Origin: Modicisalibacter coralii
GTDB lineage: Bacteria > Pseudomonadota > Gammaproteobacteria > Pseudomonadales > Halomonadaceae
Direction: 5' to 3'
Assembly (NCBI RefSeq): GCF_004117855.1
Contig: NZ_QWBW01000020.1
Location: 30,277 to 94,276 of the forward strand
Length of the DNA: 64,000 nt
Shown one piece after another: positions 9,221 through 18,983 of the stretch. Every line of letters begins with the position of its first letter. Position 1 is the stretch's first letter. Below the pieces are notes generated by a model. The model was not told where the DNA came from. It was given only the letters and a program-made list of their open reading frames with translations, and did not search any database. The position numbers and the translations under genes are program-made.

Positions 9221-10251
9221 GCGGCGACCTCCCCGCGAGCGGCGAGTTCGCGCGCCAGCGCCGGGGCGAAGTCGCTTTCCAGCCAGCCCGCGAAATCGGC
9301 GAACGCCGGCCAGGGCGCCAGGCTGTCGCGCAGGTGATCGAGAAAGTGCGGCAGGCGGGCCAGGTAGCCGGCCCTGGCATCGCGCAGGGTCAGCCGGCAG
9401 AAGATGCCCAGCACCTTGAGCGAACGCTGGGCGGCCATGGCATCGGCCTGATGCAGGAACGCCTCGGCGTCGAGCTGGCCGCTGAGGCGGCCGTCGAGCA
9501 CGGCGGTCCGGCGGAAGGCCTCGACGCGCGCGCGGAAGGCCTCGCGGGGCAAGCGCCGGTAGCGCCCGCGCAGCAGCGAGATCAGATCGTAGCTCAGCGG
9601 CCCGTGGACGGCGTCCTGGAAGTCGATCAGCCACAGCCGGTCGCGATGGCACATCAGGTTCATGGCGTCGTAGTCGCGGTGCACGGTGACGCGCGGCTGT
9701 GTCAGCGCCGTGTCGATCAGCCGGGCGCGCAGCTCCGGCCAGGCGGCGGGCACCGGCAGCGCCAGGAGCTGCCCCAGGCACCATTCGGGGAAGAGGTCGA
9801 GTTCGCGGCCCAGCAGGGCGGCATCGTAGTCGGGCAGCGCCCCAGCGGGGGCGACGTTCTGCAGTTCGGCGAGCAGGGCCAGGGCGTCGTCGTAGTGTGC
9901 ATCATCGGCCGCCGTATCGGCCCCCAGGCAGGTATGCAGCGGCGTGTCGCCGAGATCCTCGAGTTCGATGAAGCCGGCGTCCAGGTCGACGGCGTGGAGC
10001 GCCGGCACCGCCAGCCCGGCCCGGCGCCACGCCTCGGCGATGGTGACGAAAGGGCGGCTGTTCTCCTTGTCGGGCGGGGCGTCCATGACGATGCGGGTCT
10101 CGCCCGAGTCGAGCCATAGCCGGTAGTAGCGCCGGAAGCTGGCGTCGCCGGCGGCGAGTTCGAGCCGCAGGCGCTGCGGCGGCAACTGGTGGCGCCCGCC
10201 GGCCCAGTCGCGCAGGGCCTCAAGGCGGGTGGTTTGTCGCGCGTCGGACAT
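9217..10251 (-). CDS. amgK: Anomeric MurNAc/GlcNAc kinase
   Basis: AmgK phosphorylates the anomeric carbon of MurNAc released from peptidoglycan turnover; MurU then uses the product. The 344-residue protein is an aminoglycoside-phosphotransferase-like kinase: [12 protein letters not shown] is the catalytic H-x-D-x-x-x-x-N loop and [16 protein letters not shown] supplies the Mg-binding Asp. The N-terminal lobe contains [11 protein letters not shown] and the C-terminal half has the [13 protein letters not shown] region typical of AmgK. The ATG at 10251 is preceded by GGAGAACGC. The open frame continues to 10395 without family support. It is the first gene of the amgK-murU operon. Confidence 0.93.
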   Translation of the reverse strand: MSDARQTTRLEALRDWAGGRHQLPPQRLRLELAAGDASFRRYYRLWLDSGETRIVMDAPPDKENSRPFVTIAEAWRRAGLAVPALHAVDLDAGFIELEDLGDTPLHTCLGADTAADDAHYDDALALLAELQNVAPAGALPDYDAALLGRELDLFPEWCLGQLLALPVPAAWPELRARLIDTALTQPRVTVHRDYDAMNLMCHRDRLWLIDFQDAVHGPLSYDLISLLRGRYRRLPREAFRARVEAFRRTAVLDGRLSGQLDAEAFLHQADAMAAQRSLKVLGIFCRLTLRDARAGYLARLPHFLDHLRDSLAPWPAFADFAGWLESDFAPALARELAARGEVAA

Positions 10252-10365
10252 GCGTTCTCCTTCGGTTGACGGGGTCGGTCGGCCGCCGCATGCTGAGGGC
10301 CCTGCTCTGTTCCGCATCTCCGCGTCCACGCCTGCGCTCGGGGAGGACGTGCGGCACGGGGACTG

Positions 10366-10371
10366 TATAAT
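10366..10371 (+). promoter_or_regulatory. Candidate -10 element for the lptD operon
   Basis: A perfect TATAAT lies 33 bases before the lptD ATG in the divergent amgK/lptD interval. No good -35 hexamer is seen at 16-18 bases upstream (GAGGAC at 17), so the promoter may depend on an activator or an alternative sigma factor. Confidence 0.45.
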
Positions 10372-10403
10372 ACCGATTCCAACCGCCAAGGACACGAGGA
10401 CCC

Positions 10404-12821
10404 ATGGGCAAGCGATTGTTATGGACTGCCCTGGCCGGCCTGGTTACCCACAGTGCCCAGGCCGCCCCGCCCGAGCCGTTGCCGGCGGACCAACTCGACT
10501 TTCAGCCCTGGGGCGAGGACGCGCCGGCCGATGCCCTGTGTCGCGGGCGCTACGTGATGCCCGCGTATCGCCTGGCGCCGGGCGATACGCCTCGCGAGGT
10601 GCGTTCCACGTCCGATGAGGCCGAATACGGCGAGACGGGCGAGACGCTCCTGCGCGGCGAGGTGATCCTGCGTCGCGACAGCAGCCAGCTCGAGGCGCCG
10701 CGGGTGCGGGTCAACGCCGCCCGCGACACGGCGTTCGCCGAGGGCCCGCTCACCCTGCGCGATCGCAATGTCCTGGTGCGCGGCGGTGACGGGCAGGTGT
10801 CGCTCGACAGCGATGCCGCCCAGATCGATACGGCGCACTACGTGCTCCACGGCCAGCACCTGCGCGGCGACGCCGTGCAACTCGCCCGTCTCGAGGATGG
10901 TCGCTATCGGCTGCGCGAAGCCAGCTTCACCACCTGCGACCCCGGCAGCCGCTTGTGGCGCGTGGTGGGCAACGACGTGCTCCTCGACCGCGAGGCCGGG
11001 TACGGCACGGCCCGGAACGCCCGGCTGGAAGTGGGTCGGGTGCCGGTCTTCTACTGGCCCTGGGTCCGCTTCCCCCTCGACGATCGCCGTCAGTCGGGCT
11101 TTCTATGGCCGACGCTGGGGTTCTCGAACGATGGGGTCGATTACGCGCAACCCTACTACTTCAACCTGGCGCCCAACTACGACGCCACCCTGACGCCGCG
11201 CTGGATCGGCAATCACGGCGAGATGCTCGGCGGCGAGTTCCGCTATCTGTTCGGTAGCGACGCCGGCCGGGTCGAGGGCGCCTATCTGGCCAACGACAAG
11301 GGCGGGGCGAGTTCCAACCCCAACGACCCCGACGACGCCTTCGAGGGCGAGGATCGCTGGTACCTCGACTATCGCCACGCCGGCAGCGTCTCGCCGCGTA
11401 CCCGTTATGCGCTGCGTTACGGGGCGGCCAGCGACGGCCGCTACTTCGACGATTTCGGTCGCAGCTTCGCCGAGCAGGAAACCGACTACATGGAGCGGCT
11501 CGCCCAGCTCGATTACAGCGGCGATACCTGGCAGCTCCAGGCCAAGGCGCAGGGCTACCAGAAGCTCGACTACCCGCTGCTCGATCGCGACAAGCCCTTC
11601 TACCGGCTGCCCAGCCTGACCGCCAATGCCCGCTGGTCACAGGGCGGCTTCTACGAGCAGTGGCTGTCGAACGTCACCTACTTCTGGCGCGACGTCGACG
11701 AGACCCAGGTGCCGAGCCGCGAAGCGGCGACCGGCACCCGGCTGCACCTGGCGCCGGCCTTCGGCTGGCGCGGCGAGCCGAGCTGGGGCTTTCTCGAGCC
11801 CCGCCTGCAGCTCTGGCACAGCCAGTACCAGCTGGATTACGGCAATCGCGACACCGATCGCGACACCCGGTTGAGCCTCACGGTGCCGGTCTACTCGCTC
11901 GACTCGGGGCTGGTCTTCGAGCGCGACACCCAACTGTTCGGCGACGCCTGGCGCCAGACCCTGGAGCCGCGGCTCTACTACGCCTACGTGCCCGAGCGCG
12001 ACCAGAGCGAATTCCCGGACTTCGACACCGACGAGCAGGCGATCTCCTACGGCCAGCTGTGGTCGCCTTTCCGTTTTTCGGGCAGCGATCGCATCGGCGA
12101 TACCAACAAGCTCTCCTACGGGGCAGCGACGCGCTTTCTCGAGGACGACAGCGGCCGCCAGCGCTTCTCGCTGGCCGTCGGTCAGAGCGCCTACTTCTCC
12201 GATCGCAACATCGACATGGGCGGCGATCCTGACACCCTGCCCAGCCGGGAGGACGACTACCAGGCCTGGTACAACGCCACCCGTGACCATTCGCCGGTGA
12301 TCACCCAGCTCGACTGGCAGCTCAGCGATCACTGGAGCACCCGCTACGAGTGGTTCTACGATCCGCATCGCTCGCTCACCGAGCGCACCGCCGCCTACCT
12401 GCGCTATTGGCATCCCGAGGGCCACGTGCTCAACCTGGGCTATGTCTGGCAGCTCGAAGGCTTCGACCCCTCGGCGGAGGACGAGGACCGCCTCGGTTAC
12501 GATCGCGAGGATTTCGACGTCTCGTTCGCCTACCGCTTCGGCGCCAAGCTCGACCTGATCGGCCGCTACACCTACGACAACACCAACAGCCGGTCGCTCG
12601 ACCAACTGGTCGGCGTGCAGTGGAACGACTGCTGTTACGGGGTCCAGGTCGCCTGGCGCGAATGGGTCGAGGACAACGACACCGCCAACACCATCGCCGA
12701 CGACTACACCGATCGCGGGCTGTTCCTGCGATTCGTCTTCAAGGGCCTGGGGGGTGTCGGACAGGGAACCGACGCATTCTTCGAGCAGTCCATTCCCGGA
12801 TACCAACCGGCCCCACTCTGA
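10404..12821 (+). CDS. lptD: LPS-assembly protein LptD (outer-membrane translocon)
   Basis: LptD with LptE inserts lipopolysaccharide into the outer leaflet of the outer membrane. The 805-residue precursor has a signal peptide (about 1-21, ending SAQA), an N-terminal OstA/jellyroll domain (about 60-200 with GETLLRGEVILRRDS) and a C-terminal 26-strand beta-barrel. Cysteines in ADALCRG and TTCDPG on the N-terminal side, and the CC pair in NDCCYGVQ near the C-terminus, fit the two rearranging disulfides needed for assembly. It begins the canonical lptD-surA-pdxA-rsmA-apaG-apaH series; surA follows after 15 bases. Confidence 0.97.
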   Translation: MGKRLLWTALAGLVTHSAQAAPPEPLPADQLDFQPWGEDAPADALCRGRYVMPAYRLAPGDTPREVRSTSDEAEYGETGETLLRGEVILRRDSSQLEAPRVRVNAARDTAFAEGPLTLRDRNVLVRGGDGQVSLDSDAAQIDTAHYVLHGQHLRGDAVQLARLEDGRYRLREASFTTCDPGSRLWRVVGNDVLLDREAGYGTARNARLEVGRVPVFYWPWVRFPLDDRRQSGFLWPTLGFSNDGVDYAQPYYFNLAPNYDATLTPRWIGNHGEMLGGEFRYLFGSDAGRVEGAYLANDKGGASSNPNDPDDAFEGEDRWYLDYRHAGSVSPRTRYALRYGAASDGRYFDDFGRSFAEQETDYMERLAQLDYSGDTWQLQAKAQGYQKLDYPLLDRDKPFYRLPSLTANARWSQGGFYEQWLSNVTYFWRDVDETQVPSREAATGTRLHLAPAFGWRGEPSWGFLEPRLQLWHSQYQLDYGNRDTDRDTRLSLTVPVYSLDSGLVFERDTQLFGDAWRQTLEPRLYYAYVPERDQSEFPDFDTDEQAISYGQLWSPFRFSGSDRIGDTNKLSYGAATRFLEDDSGRQRFSLAVGQSAYFSDRNIDMGGDPDTLPSREDDYQAWYNATRDHSPVITQLDWQLSDHWSTRYEWFYDPHRSLTERTAAYLRYWHPEGHVLNLGYVWQLEGFDPSAEDEDRLGYDREDFDVSFAYRFGAKLDLIGRYTYDNTNSRSLDQLVGVQWNDCCYGVQVAWREWVEDNDTANTIADDYTDRGLFLRFVFKGLGGVGQGTDAFFEQSIPGYQPAPL

Positions 12822-12836
12822 TCTACGAGGTTATTC

Positions 12837-14141
12837 ATGCGCAGAGGTCTGTTAGCTTCATTGAGTCTGGCGCTTTTGCTGGTCCTGCCCGGCGTGGCGG
12901 CGGCCGTCGAGCAGCCGCTCGACCGTATCGTCGCGGTGGTCAACGACGACGCCATCATGGCCAGCGAACTCGCCGATCGCGTCGCCCAGGCGCGTAGCCA
13001 GCTGGCGCAGCGCAATATCTCGATGCCCTCCGACGCGGTGCTGCGCAAGCAGGTGCTCGATCGCATGGTGGTCGAGCAGATCCAGCTGCAGATGGCCAGG
13101 AAGGCCAATCTGACCGTCGACGACACCCAGCTCAATCGCGCCGTGCGCTCGATCGCCCAGAACAACGGCATGACGCTCGATCAGTTCGCCGACGCCCTGG
13201 AGCGCGACGGCCTGTCGCTGGCCGACGTGCGTGAGCAGGTGCGCCGCGAGATGCTGATCCGTCAGGTCCAGCAGCGCCGTGTGGCCAGTCAGGTCAAGAT
13301 CTCCGACCAGGAGGTCGATCGTTATCTGACCCAGCAGGGTGGCGATCGCAACGTCCGCTACGAGCTCGGCCATATCCTGGTGGCCCTGCCGCAGTCGCCG
13401 TCGCCGGATGCGGTCAAGCAGGCCCAGCAGCGTGCCCGGGCACTCTATCGCCAGCTGCAGGACGGGGCCGACTTCGCCGATCTGGCAGCGGCCGAGTCCG
13501 ACGGCGCCAACGCCCTGCAGGGCGGCAACCTGGGCTGGCGCAGCGGCGCCGAGCTGCCCACGGTGTTCGCCGACGTGGTGCCGCAGCTCGATGTCGGTCA
13601 GGTCAGCGAGCCGATCCGCAGCCCCAGCGGCTTCCATCTGGTCAAGCTGCTCGACCGCAAGGGTGGCGATGCACAGCAGAAGGCGGTGGTTCAGGAGCAG
13701 AAGATCCGCCACATCCTGATCCAGACCAACCCCAACCGCGACGACGACGAGGCACGGCGCCTCGCCGAACAGGCGCGGCAGCGGATCGTCAACGGCGAGG
13801 ACTTCGCCAGCGTCGCCCAGCAGGTCAGCGATGATCGCGGCAGCGCGCTCAACGGCGGCGAGCTGGGCTGGGTGCGTCCAGGTCAGATGGTCCCGGCCTT
13901 CGAGGACGCCGCCAACGATCTGGCGGTCGGCGAGATCAGCCAGCCGGTGCGCTCGCGCTACGGCTACCACATCATCCAGGTCGAGGACCGCCGCCAGCGC
14001 GACGTCAGCGGCGAGACCCAGCGCGACGAGGTCCGCCAGACGCTGTTCCAGCGCAAGGTCAACGACGAGCTCGAGGCCTGGCTGCAGCAGATTCGCGCCG
14101 AGGCCTACGTCGACGAACGCCTCGACGATCAGGGCGCGTGA
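12837..14141 (+). CDS. surA: Periplasmic chaperone/peptidyl-prolyl isomerase SurA
   Basis: SurA escorts outer-membrane proteins, including LptD, across the periplasm. The 434-residue protein has a signal peptide (residues 1-22 ending GVAAA), the SurA N-terminal domain (about 25-170, starting QPLDRIVAVVNDDAI) and two parvulin domains. Their signatures are GHILVALPQS ... LGWRSGAELP and RHILIQTNP ... GELGWVRPGQMVP. A short C-terminal helix packs against the N-domain. The ATG is preceded by GAGG. The stop TGA overlaps the pdxA ATG (TGATG), so the two are coupled. Confidence 0.97.
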   Translation: MRRGLLASLSLALLLVLPGVAAAVEQPLDRIVAVVNDDAIMASELADRVAQARSQLAQRNISMPSDAVLRKQVLDRMVVEQIQLQMARKANLTVDDTQLNRAVRSIAQNNGMTLDQFADALERDGLSLADVREQVRREMLIRQVQQRRVASQVKISDQEVDRYLTQQGGDRNVRYELGHILVALPQSPSPDAVKQAQQRARALYRQLQDGADFADLAAAESDGANALQGGNLGWRSGAELPTVFADVVPQLDVGQVSEPIRSPSGFHLVKLLDRKGGDAQQKAVVQEQKIRHILIQTNPNRDDDEARRLAEQARQRIVNGEDFASVAQQVSDDRGSALNGGELGWVRPGQMVPAFEDAANDLAVGEISQPVRSRYGYHIIQVEDRRQRDVSGETQRDEVRQTLFQRKVNDELEAWLQQIRAEAYVDERLDDQGA

Positions 14142-15166
14142 TGCCAGGCCCCGTTCTGGCCCTGACCACCGGCGAGCCGGCCGGCATCGGCCCCGACCTG
14201 GCGGTCATGCTGGCCGCGGACGGCCAGGCGCTTCCCGGCCGGGTCGTCGCCATCGGCGACCCCGGGCTGCTCGCCGACCGCGCCCGGCGGTTGGGTCTGA
14301 CGCTCACGCTCGAGCCCTGCGACCCGGCTGCGGCGCTGCCCGCACCACGACCCGGGGTCCTGCCGGTGTGGCCGGTGGCGCTGGCGGCGCCGGTCGCGCC
14401 CGGCGTGCTCGAGGCGGCCAACGCGGGGTACGTGCTCGAGACGCTCGACGTGGCCATCGCCGCCTGTCGCGACGGCCGGGCCGGGGCGATGGTCACCGCG
14501 CCGTTGCACAAGGGCGTGATCATCGACGGCGGTCACCCCGGCTTCACCGGCCACACCGAGTACCTGCGCGATGCCTGCGGCGTCGACGAGGTGGTGATGA
14601 TGCTGGCCACGCGGCTCGATCACGGCGACGGCTCCCGGGCGTTGCGTGTCGCCCTGGCCACTACCCACCTGCCGCTGCGCGAGGTGGCCGAGGCCATCGA
14701 CGCGGACGGCCTGACACGCGTGCTGACGATCCTCGCGGCGGATCTCGAGCGCCACTTCGGTATCGGGCGACCGCGCATCGCCGTCTGCGGCCTCAATCCC
14801 CATGCCGGCGAGGGCGGGCATCTGGGGCGCGAGGAGATCGAGGTCATCGAGCCGACCCTGGCCCGGCTGCGCGAGACCGGGCTCGACCTGCGCGGACCGC
14901 TGCCGGCGGACACCCTGTTCACGCCGGCGCGCCTGGCGGATATCGATGCGGTACTGGCGATGTATCATGACCAGGGCCTGCCGGTACTCAAGTACGCCGG
15001 TTTCGGCCGGGCCGCCAACATCACCCTGGGGCTGCCGATCATCCGCACCTCGGTGGATCACGGCACGGCGCTGGACCTGGCCGGCAGCGGTCGCATCGAC
15101 GACGGCAGCCTGCGCGTGGCGCTGGCGATGGCCGCCGACATGGCCACGGCCGCCGGCGCCGGCTGA
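14141..15166 (+). CDS. pdxA: 4-hydroxythreonine-4-phosphate dehydrogenase
   Basis: PdxA oxidises 4-phosphohydroxy-L-threonine in the DXP-dependent pyridoxal phosphate pathway. The 341-residue protein has TTGEPAGIGPDL at its N-terminus, VTAPLHKGVI and FTGHTEYL in the substrate pocket, and the metal and NAD site AMYHDQGLPVLKYAGFG followed by RTSVDHGTALDLAG. The ATG at 14141 overlaps the surA stop by one base; a GTG one codon earlier (14138) would only add one residue. It lies in the conserved block between surA and rsmA. Confidence 0.96.
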   Translation: MPGPVLALTTGEPAGIGPDLAVMLAADGQALPGRVVAIGDPGLLADRARRLGLTLTLEPCDPAAALPAPRPGVLPVWPVALAAPVAPGVLEAANAGYVLETLDVAIAACRDGRAGAMVTAPLHKGVIIDGGHPGFTGHTEYLRDACGVDEVVMMLATRLDHGDGSRALRVALATTHLPLREVAEAIDADGLTRVLTILAADLERHFGIGRPRIAVCGLNPHAGEGGHLGREEIEVIEPTLARLRETGLDLRGPLPADTLFTPARLADIDAVLAMYHDQGLPVLKYAGFGRAANITLGLPIIRTSVDHGTALDLAGSGRIDDGSLRVALAMAADMATAAGAG

Positions 15167-15205
15167 CACCCGGGCATTCGTTCGTTCACAAGGACTCCAT
15201 TGAGT

Positions 15206-16024
15206 ATGTCCCCAAGCTCTTCCGAGCCACGGCTTTCGCATCGCGCCCGTAAGCGCTTCGGCCAGAACTTCCTGCGCGATCCGGGGGTGATCTCGCGCAT
15301 CGTCCGCGCCATCGCTCCGCGGCCGGGGCAGCGGCTGGTCGAAATCGGCCCGGGGCAGGGCGCCTTGACCGAGCCGTTGGTCGACGCCGCCGGCGGCGTG
15401 CTCGAGGTGGTCGAGCTCGACCGCGACCTGATCCCCGGGCTGCGGGTGCAGTTCTTCAACTACCCGCACTTCGTGATCCACGAGGGCGATGCCCTGAGCC
15501 TGGACTTCGCCGCGCTGCGCGGCGAGGGCGAGCCGTTGCGGGTGGTCGGCAACCTGCCCTACAACATCTCCACGCCGCTGATCTTCCATCTGCTGACGGC
15601 GCGCGAATCGATCGCCGACATGCACTTCATGCTGCAGAAGGAGGTCGTCGATCGCCTCGCCGCCACGCCGGGCAGTGCCGACTGGGGGCGGCTGTCGATC
15701 ATGACCCAGTATCACTGCCGCGTGGACGCGCTGTTCGTGGTGCCGCCGGAGGCCTTCGTGCCGCGTCCCAAGGTCGACTCGGCGATCGTGCGCCTGGTGC
15801 CGCATGCCGAGCTGCCGTCGCCGGCCCGTGACGAGGCGCTGTTCGCCGATGTGGTGCGCGAGGCCTTCGGCCAGCGGCGCAAGACGCTGCGCAACAACCT
15901 CAAGGGGCGGCTGTCCGGCGAGGCGCTGGAGGCGCTGGGTATCGATCCGTCACGCCGCCCGCAGACCCTGAGCGTGGCCGAACTGGTCACGATCGCCAAT
16001 CATCTGGCCGGAGAGACGCCTTGA
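15206..16024 (+). CDS. rsmA: 16S rRNA adenine(1518/1519) dimethyltransferase
   Basis: RsmA (KsgA) dimethylates A1518 and A1519 at the 3' end of 16S rRNA during small-subunit maturation. The 272-residue protein shows [11 protein letters not shown], the SAM-binding [13 protein letters not shown] and the catalytic [14 protein letters not shown]. The ATG at 15206 is chosen; a TTG at 15200 lies closer to AAGGA (15190 region) and would add two residues. The stop overlaps the apaG start codon, so the two are translationally coupled. Confidence 0.96.
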   Translation: MSPSSSEPRLSHRARKRFGQNFLRDPGVISRIVRAIAPRPGQRLVEIGPGQGALTEPLVDAAGGVLEVVELDRDLIPGLRVQFFNYPHFVIHEGDALSLDFAALRGEGEPLRVVGNLPYNISTPLIFHLLTARESIADMHFMLQKEVVDRLAATPGSADWGRLSIMTQYHCRVDALFVVPPEAFVPRPKVDSAIVRLVPHAELPSPARDEALFADVVREAFGQRRKTLRNNLKGRLSGEALEALGIDPSRRPQTLSVAELVTIANHLAGETP

Positions 16025-16407
16025 GCGAGGAGTTGAGCGACGCCATCCACGTCGACGTGGAGCCGAGCTACCGGGCCGACGAGTCGTCGCCCGCCGAGCA
16101 GCGTTACGTGTTCAGTTACACCATCACCGTGCACAATCATTCGTCGCGGGCGGTCCAGTTGCTGGCGCGCCACTGGACGATCACCCAGGGTAGCGGCAAG
16201 GTCCAGGAGGTGCGCGGCAAGGGGGTGGTCGGCAAGCAGCCGCTGATCGCCCCGGGCCAGACCTTTCGCTACACCAGCCGCGCGGTGCTGGATGGCCCGG
16301 TCGGGGTGATGGAGGGCGATTACACCTGCGTCGACACCGCCAGCCAGCGGCCCTTCGAGGTGCCCATCGCGCCGTTTCGCCTGGCCGGGCCCAATCAGGT
16401 GCACTGA
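16021..16407 (+). CDS. apaG: ApaG protein (DUF525)
   Basis: The 128-residue product is a single fibronectin-III-like ApaG domain, with [24 protein letters not shown], the GxGVVGxQP element ([10 protein letters not shown]) and GVMEGDYTC. The biochemical role remains uncertain; it is nearly always beside apaH. The start is a TTG that overlaps the rsmA stop (TTGA), which gives the normal family length; no ATG is available at the N-terminus. Coupling to rsmA is expected. Confidence 0.94.
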   Translation: MSEELSDAIHVDVEPSYRADESSPAEQRYVFSYTITVHNHSSRAVQLLARHWTITQGSGKVQEVRGKGVVGKQPLIAPGQTFRYTSRAVLDGPVGVMEGDYTCVDTASQRPFEVPIAPFRLAGPNQVH

Positions 16408-16445
16408 CCCACCAGGCTTTCTACCATCGGCAACGCGAGGACCCC

Positions 16446-17270
16446 ATGCCCACCTATGCCATCGGAGACCTTCAGGGCTGCTACGCCGAGTTCTTGGCCC
16501 TGCTCGAGCGGCTCAGCTTCGACCCGCGTCGCGACCGCCTGTGGATCGCCGGTGACCTGGTCAACCGCGGGCCGGCGTCGTTGGCCTGCCTGCGCGAGGT
16601 CGAGCAACTCGGCGATTCGGCCCGGGTGGTGCTCGGCAACCACGACCTGCACCTGCTTGCGGTCGCCCGCGGCGGCATGACCGAGAAGCGCAAGGATACC
16701 CTGTCGGGGATCCTCGCGGCCGACGATCGCGAGCGGCTGCTCGACTGGTTGCAGAGCCGTCCGCTGTGGGTCGACGACGGCAGCGATTCCCCTCGCCGGA
16801 CGCTGATGACCCACGCCGGGCTGTTGCCCCGGTGGCGTCTCGATCAGGCCCGCGACCTGGCCGGCGAGGTCGAGGCCAGGCTGGGCGGCGAACGTGCCGG
16901 CGAATTTCTCGAGCGCCTGTACGGCAACGAGCCGGCGTGCTGGCGCGACGATCTTGCCGGTATCGACCGCCTGCGGGCGATCGTCAACGTCTTCACGCGG
17001 ATGCGCTTCATCGCCGCCGACGGCACCCTGGACTTCGCCGCCAAGGAGGGGCTGGACTCGGCGCCGGCCGGCTTCGCGCCCTGGTTCACCTATGCGCGCG
17101 ACGATGATCCCCGTATCCTGTTCGGCCACTGGGCGGCCCTGGAAGGACGCACGCCCGGCGCCGCGGTTCGTGCCGAGGCGCTGGATACCGGGTGCGTCTG
17201 GGGCGGCAGCCTCACCGCCCTCGACCTGGACAGCGGCGCGCGGATCAGCGAGCCGAGCCATCTCAAGTAA
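16446..17270 (+). CDS. apaH: Symmetrical bis(5'-nucleosyl)-tetraphosphatase
   Basis: ApaH hydrolyses Ap4A to two ADP and removes Np4 caps from RNA. The 274-residue calcineurin-like phosphatase has the metal-ligand motifs AIGDLQGCYAEF, IAGDLVNRGPASL and VLGNHDLHLL at the N-terminus and a conserved GCVWGGSLTALDL at the C-terminus. It is the last gene of the lptD operon. The following 205 bases contain a candidate dispersed repeat and no other gene before glpE. Confidence 0.96.
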   Translation: MPTYAIGDLQGCYAEFLALLERLSFDPRRDRLWIAGDLVNRGPASLACLREVEQLGDSARVVLGNHDLHLLAVARGGMTEKRKDTLSGILAADDRERLLDWLQSRPLWVDDGSDSPRRTLMTHAGLLPRWRLDQARDLAGEVEARLGGERAGEFLERLYGNEPACWRDDLAGIDRLRAIVNVFTRMRFIAADGTLDFAAKEGLDSAPAGFAPWFTYARDDDPRILFGHWAALEGRTPGAAVRAEALDTGCVWGGSLTALDLDSGARISEPSHLK

Positions 17271-17400
17271 GAACTCATTTCTAAACCCTCTGACTATGGG
17301 CGCCGGGGGCAGGGCAAAGCGAGGGTCCTTTGCCATGGATGGCAAAGGTAGTGCCCAGGGAGGGGTTTACAGCGCCCTGCGACGCCCTGCCGCCGGAAAA
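17271..17400. repeat. Candidate dispersed intergenic element, copy A
   Basis: Directly after apaH lies AGAACTCATT, then 25 bases ending in GGGCGCC and a G run. The same order and the same 25-base spacing recur, mostly with transitions, on the opposite strand at 21070-21112. Copy A also carries a perfect 10-bp inverted repeat (CCTTTGCCAT / ATGGCAAAGG, 17327-17348, two-base loop). No gene is supported here. Confidence 0.4.
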
Positions 17401-17475
17401 GCCCATTTCGCCGGTTGTTAAAGGCGTTTTAAGTGGCGCCAGCGCCCGACTACCGCCCATGCCTCAGGAGGCCCC

Positions 17476-17847
17476 ATGCCGCAACCCGCCTTCGAACACC
17501 TCGATCACCTCGCCCTGGAAAGCTGGCTGGACGGCGAGGTCTCGCCGGGCGACGTTTCGCCGGGCGACGCATCGCCGGGTGCCGCGCCGACCGTGATCGA
17601 CATCCGCGACCCGTTGAGCTTCTCGCGGGGGCACATCCCCGGTAGTCGTCACGTCGACAACGCCACCGTCGGCGAATTGATCGACGAGACCGCCCACGAT
17701 ACGCCGCTGGTGGTGGTCTGCTATCACGGTCACTCCAGCCAGCAGGCCGCCGCCTGGCTCGCCGGCCAGGGCTTCGAGCGGGTCTACAGCCTGGATGGCG
17801 GCTTCACCGAATGGGAGCACCGCCACCCGCATCGGGTCGAGCGATGA
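17476..17847 (+). CDS. glpE: Thiosulfate sulfurtransferase GlpE (rhodanese)
   Basis: A single-domain cytosolic rhodanese that transfers sulfane sulfur from thiosulfate to cyanide or thioredoxin-type acceptors. The active-site loop is [12 protein letters not shown] with Cys82; [18 protein letters not shown] and GGFTEWE are standard rhodanese elements. It is 123 residues, against about 108 in E. coli. The excess of about 15 residues equals a threefold five-residue repeat ([15 protein letters not shown]) at 22-36, inserted before the first conserved strand. The TGA overlaps the cca ATG (ATGA), suggesting coupling. Confidence 0.92.
   Translation: MPQPAFEHLDHLALESWLDGEVSPGDVSPGDASPGAAPTVIDIRDPLSFSRGHIPGSRHVDNATVGELIDETAHDTPLVVVCYHGHSSQQAAAWLAGQGFERVYSLDGGFTEWEHRHPHRVER
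17542..17586 (+). repeat. 15-bp minisatellite inside glpE (three units)
   Basis: Three consecutive 15-base units at 17542, 17557 and 17572, the first two being TCGCCGGGCGACG plus two variable bases and the third more diverged. They encode V/A-S-P-G-D/A and keep the glpE frame open. Confidence 0.85.
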
Positions 17848-18983
17848 GTCGCGACCGGCGTCTCGCGGGGCTCGAGGTCTACCGGGTCGGTGGCGCCGTG
17901 CGCGATGCCCGGCTCGGCTGGCCGGTGGTCGACCAGGACTGGGTGGTGGTCGGCGCCACGCCCGAGGCGATGACGCGGCGCGGCTTCAAGCCGGTGGGGC
18001 GCGACTTCCCGGTGTTCCTGCACCCCGAGACCCACGAGGAGTACGCCCTGGCGCGCACCGAGCGCAAGCAGGGCCATGGCTACACCGGCTTCGTGGTGCA
18101 TGCCGATCCCTCGGTGACCCTCGAGGAGGATCTCGAGCGGCGCGACCTGACCATCAATGCCATGGCCGAGTCGCCGGAGGGGGCGCTGATCGACCCCTTC
18201 CACGGCCGCGACGATCTCGAGGCACGGCGGCTGCGTCACGTTTCACCGGCCTTCGTCGAGGACCCGCTGCGCGTGCTGCGCACGGCGCGCTTCCTGGCGC
18301 GCTATCGGGGGCTGGGGTTCCAGGTCGCCGACGAGACCCAGGCGCTGATGCGCCGGCTGGCCGAGAGCGGCGAGCTCGCCCACCTGGTCGCCGAGCGGGT
18401 CTGGACCGAGACCGAGAAGGCCCTCGGCGAACCCTGTCCGCAGGCCTATTTCGCATGTCTCGACGCGTGCGGCGCGCTGATGGTGCTGATGCCCGAGCTG
18501 TGCGCCGATCTCGAGACGGCGCTGGCGCGGCTCGACCGTCTGCCGGACACCGAGGCCGGCATGCCGGCGCAGTGGCGCTGGGCGCGGCTCTGCGAGCACC
18601 TCGACGACGGCGAGCGGGAAGCGTTGCAGGCGCGGCTCAAGGTACCCAATGCCTACACGGACCTGGCCCGTCAGGTGGCGCTGACCCGACGGCTGTGGCG
18701 GGCGGCGGCGACGCCCTCGGCACTGACGGCCGAGCGGCTGCGCAGCTGGTTCGACGGCATCGACGCCTGGCGGCGCAGCGAGCGGGTCGCGCCGCTGCTG
18801 GCGCTGCTCGAGCGCGAGAACGCCGCGCTGGCCGCGTGCGCCGAACGGGCCTGGCGGGCGGCGGCGGCGGTGTCGCCGCGGGCACTGCTCGACGAGGGCT
18901 TGCGTGGCGGCGAACTGGGCGCGGAGCTTGCCCGGCGGCGCCAGGGCGCGATCGCCGGGGCGCTGGAAGCGAGCGAAGGTTAA
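17844..18983 (+). CDS. cca: CCA tRNA nucleotidyltransferase, short form
   Basis: The enzyme adds or repairs the 3' CCA of tRNAs using CTP and ATP without a template. The 379-residue class II nucleotidyltransferase shows the head motif [11 protein letters not shown], the catalytic DxD-like QDWVVVG, the flexible loop [32 protein letters not shown] and the nucleotide-recognition region [16 protein letters not shown]. It is shorter than E. coli Cca (412 residues) because the C-terminal HD phosphohydrolase domain is absent. The ATG overlaps the glpE stop. The TAA overlaps that of the convergent DUF523 gene (18980-18983). Confidence 0.95.
   Translation: MSRDRRLAGLEVYRVGGAVRDARLGWPVVDQDWVVVGATPEAMTRRGFKPVGRDFPVFLHPETHEEYALARTERKQGHGYTGFVVHADPSVTLEEDLERRDLTINAMAESPEGALIDPFHGRDDLEARRLRHVSPAFVEDPLRVLRTARFLARYRGLGFQVADETQALMRRLAESGELAHLVAERVWTETEKALGEPCPQAYFACLDACGALMVLMPELCADLETALARLDRLPDTEAGMPAQWRWARLCEHLDDGEREALQARLKVPNAYTDLARQVALTRRLWRAAATPSALTAERLRSWFDGIDAWRRSERVAPLLALLERENAALAACAERAWRAAAAVSPRALLDEGLRGGELGAELARRRQGAIAGALEASEG

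Noticed and set aside
8546..9784. Extended minus-strand frame giving a 412-residue MurU
   Set aside because: The first ~187 residues are out-of-frame amgK; the GTG at 9220 overlapping the amgK stop restores the normal MurU N-terminus.
17330..17596. Small plus-strand frame between apaH and glpE
   Set aside because: It overlaps glpE and covers the palindromic repeat; composition and lack of a family match indicate non-coding repeat.
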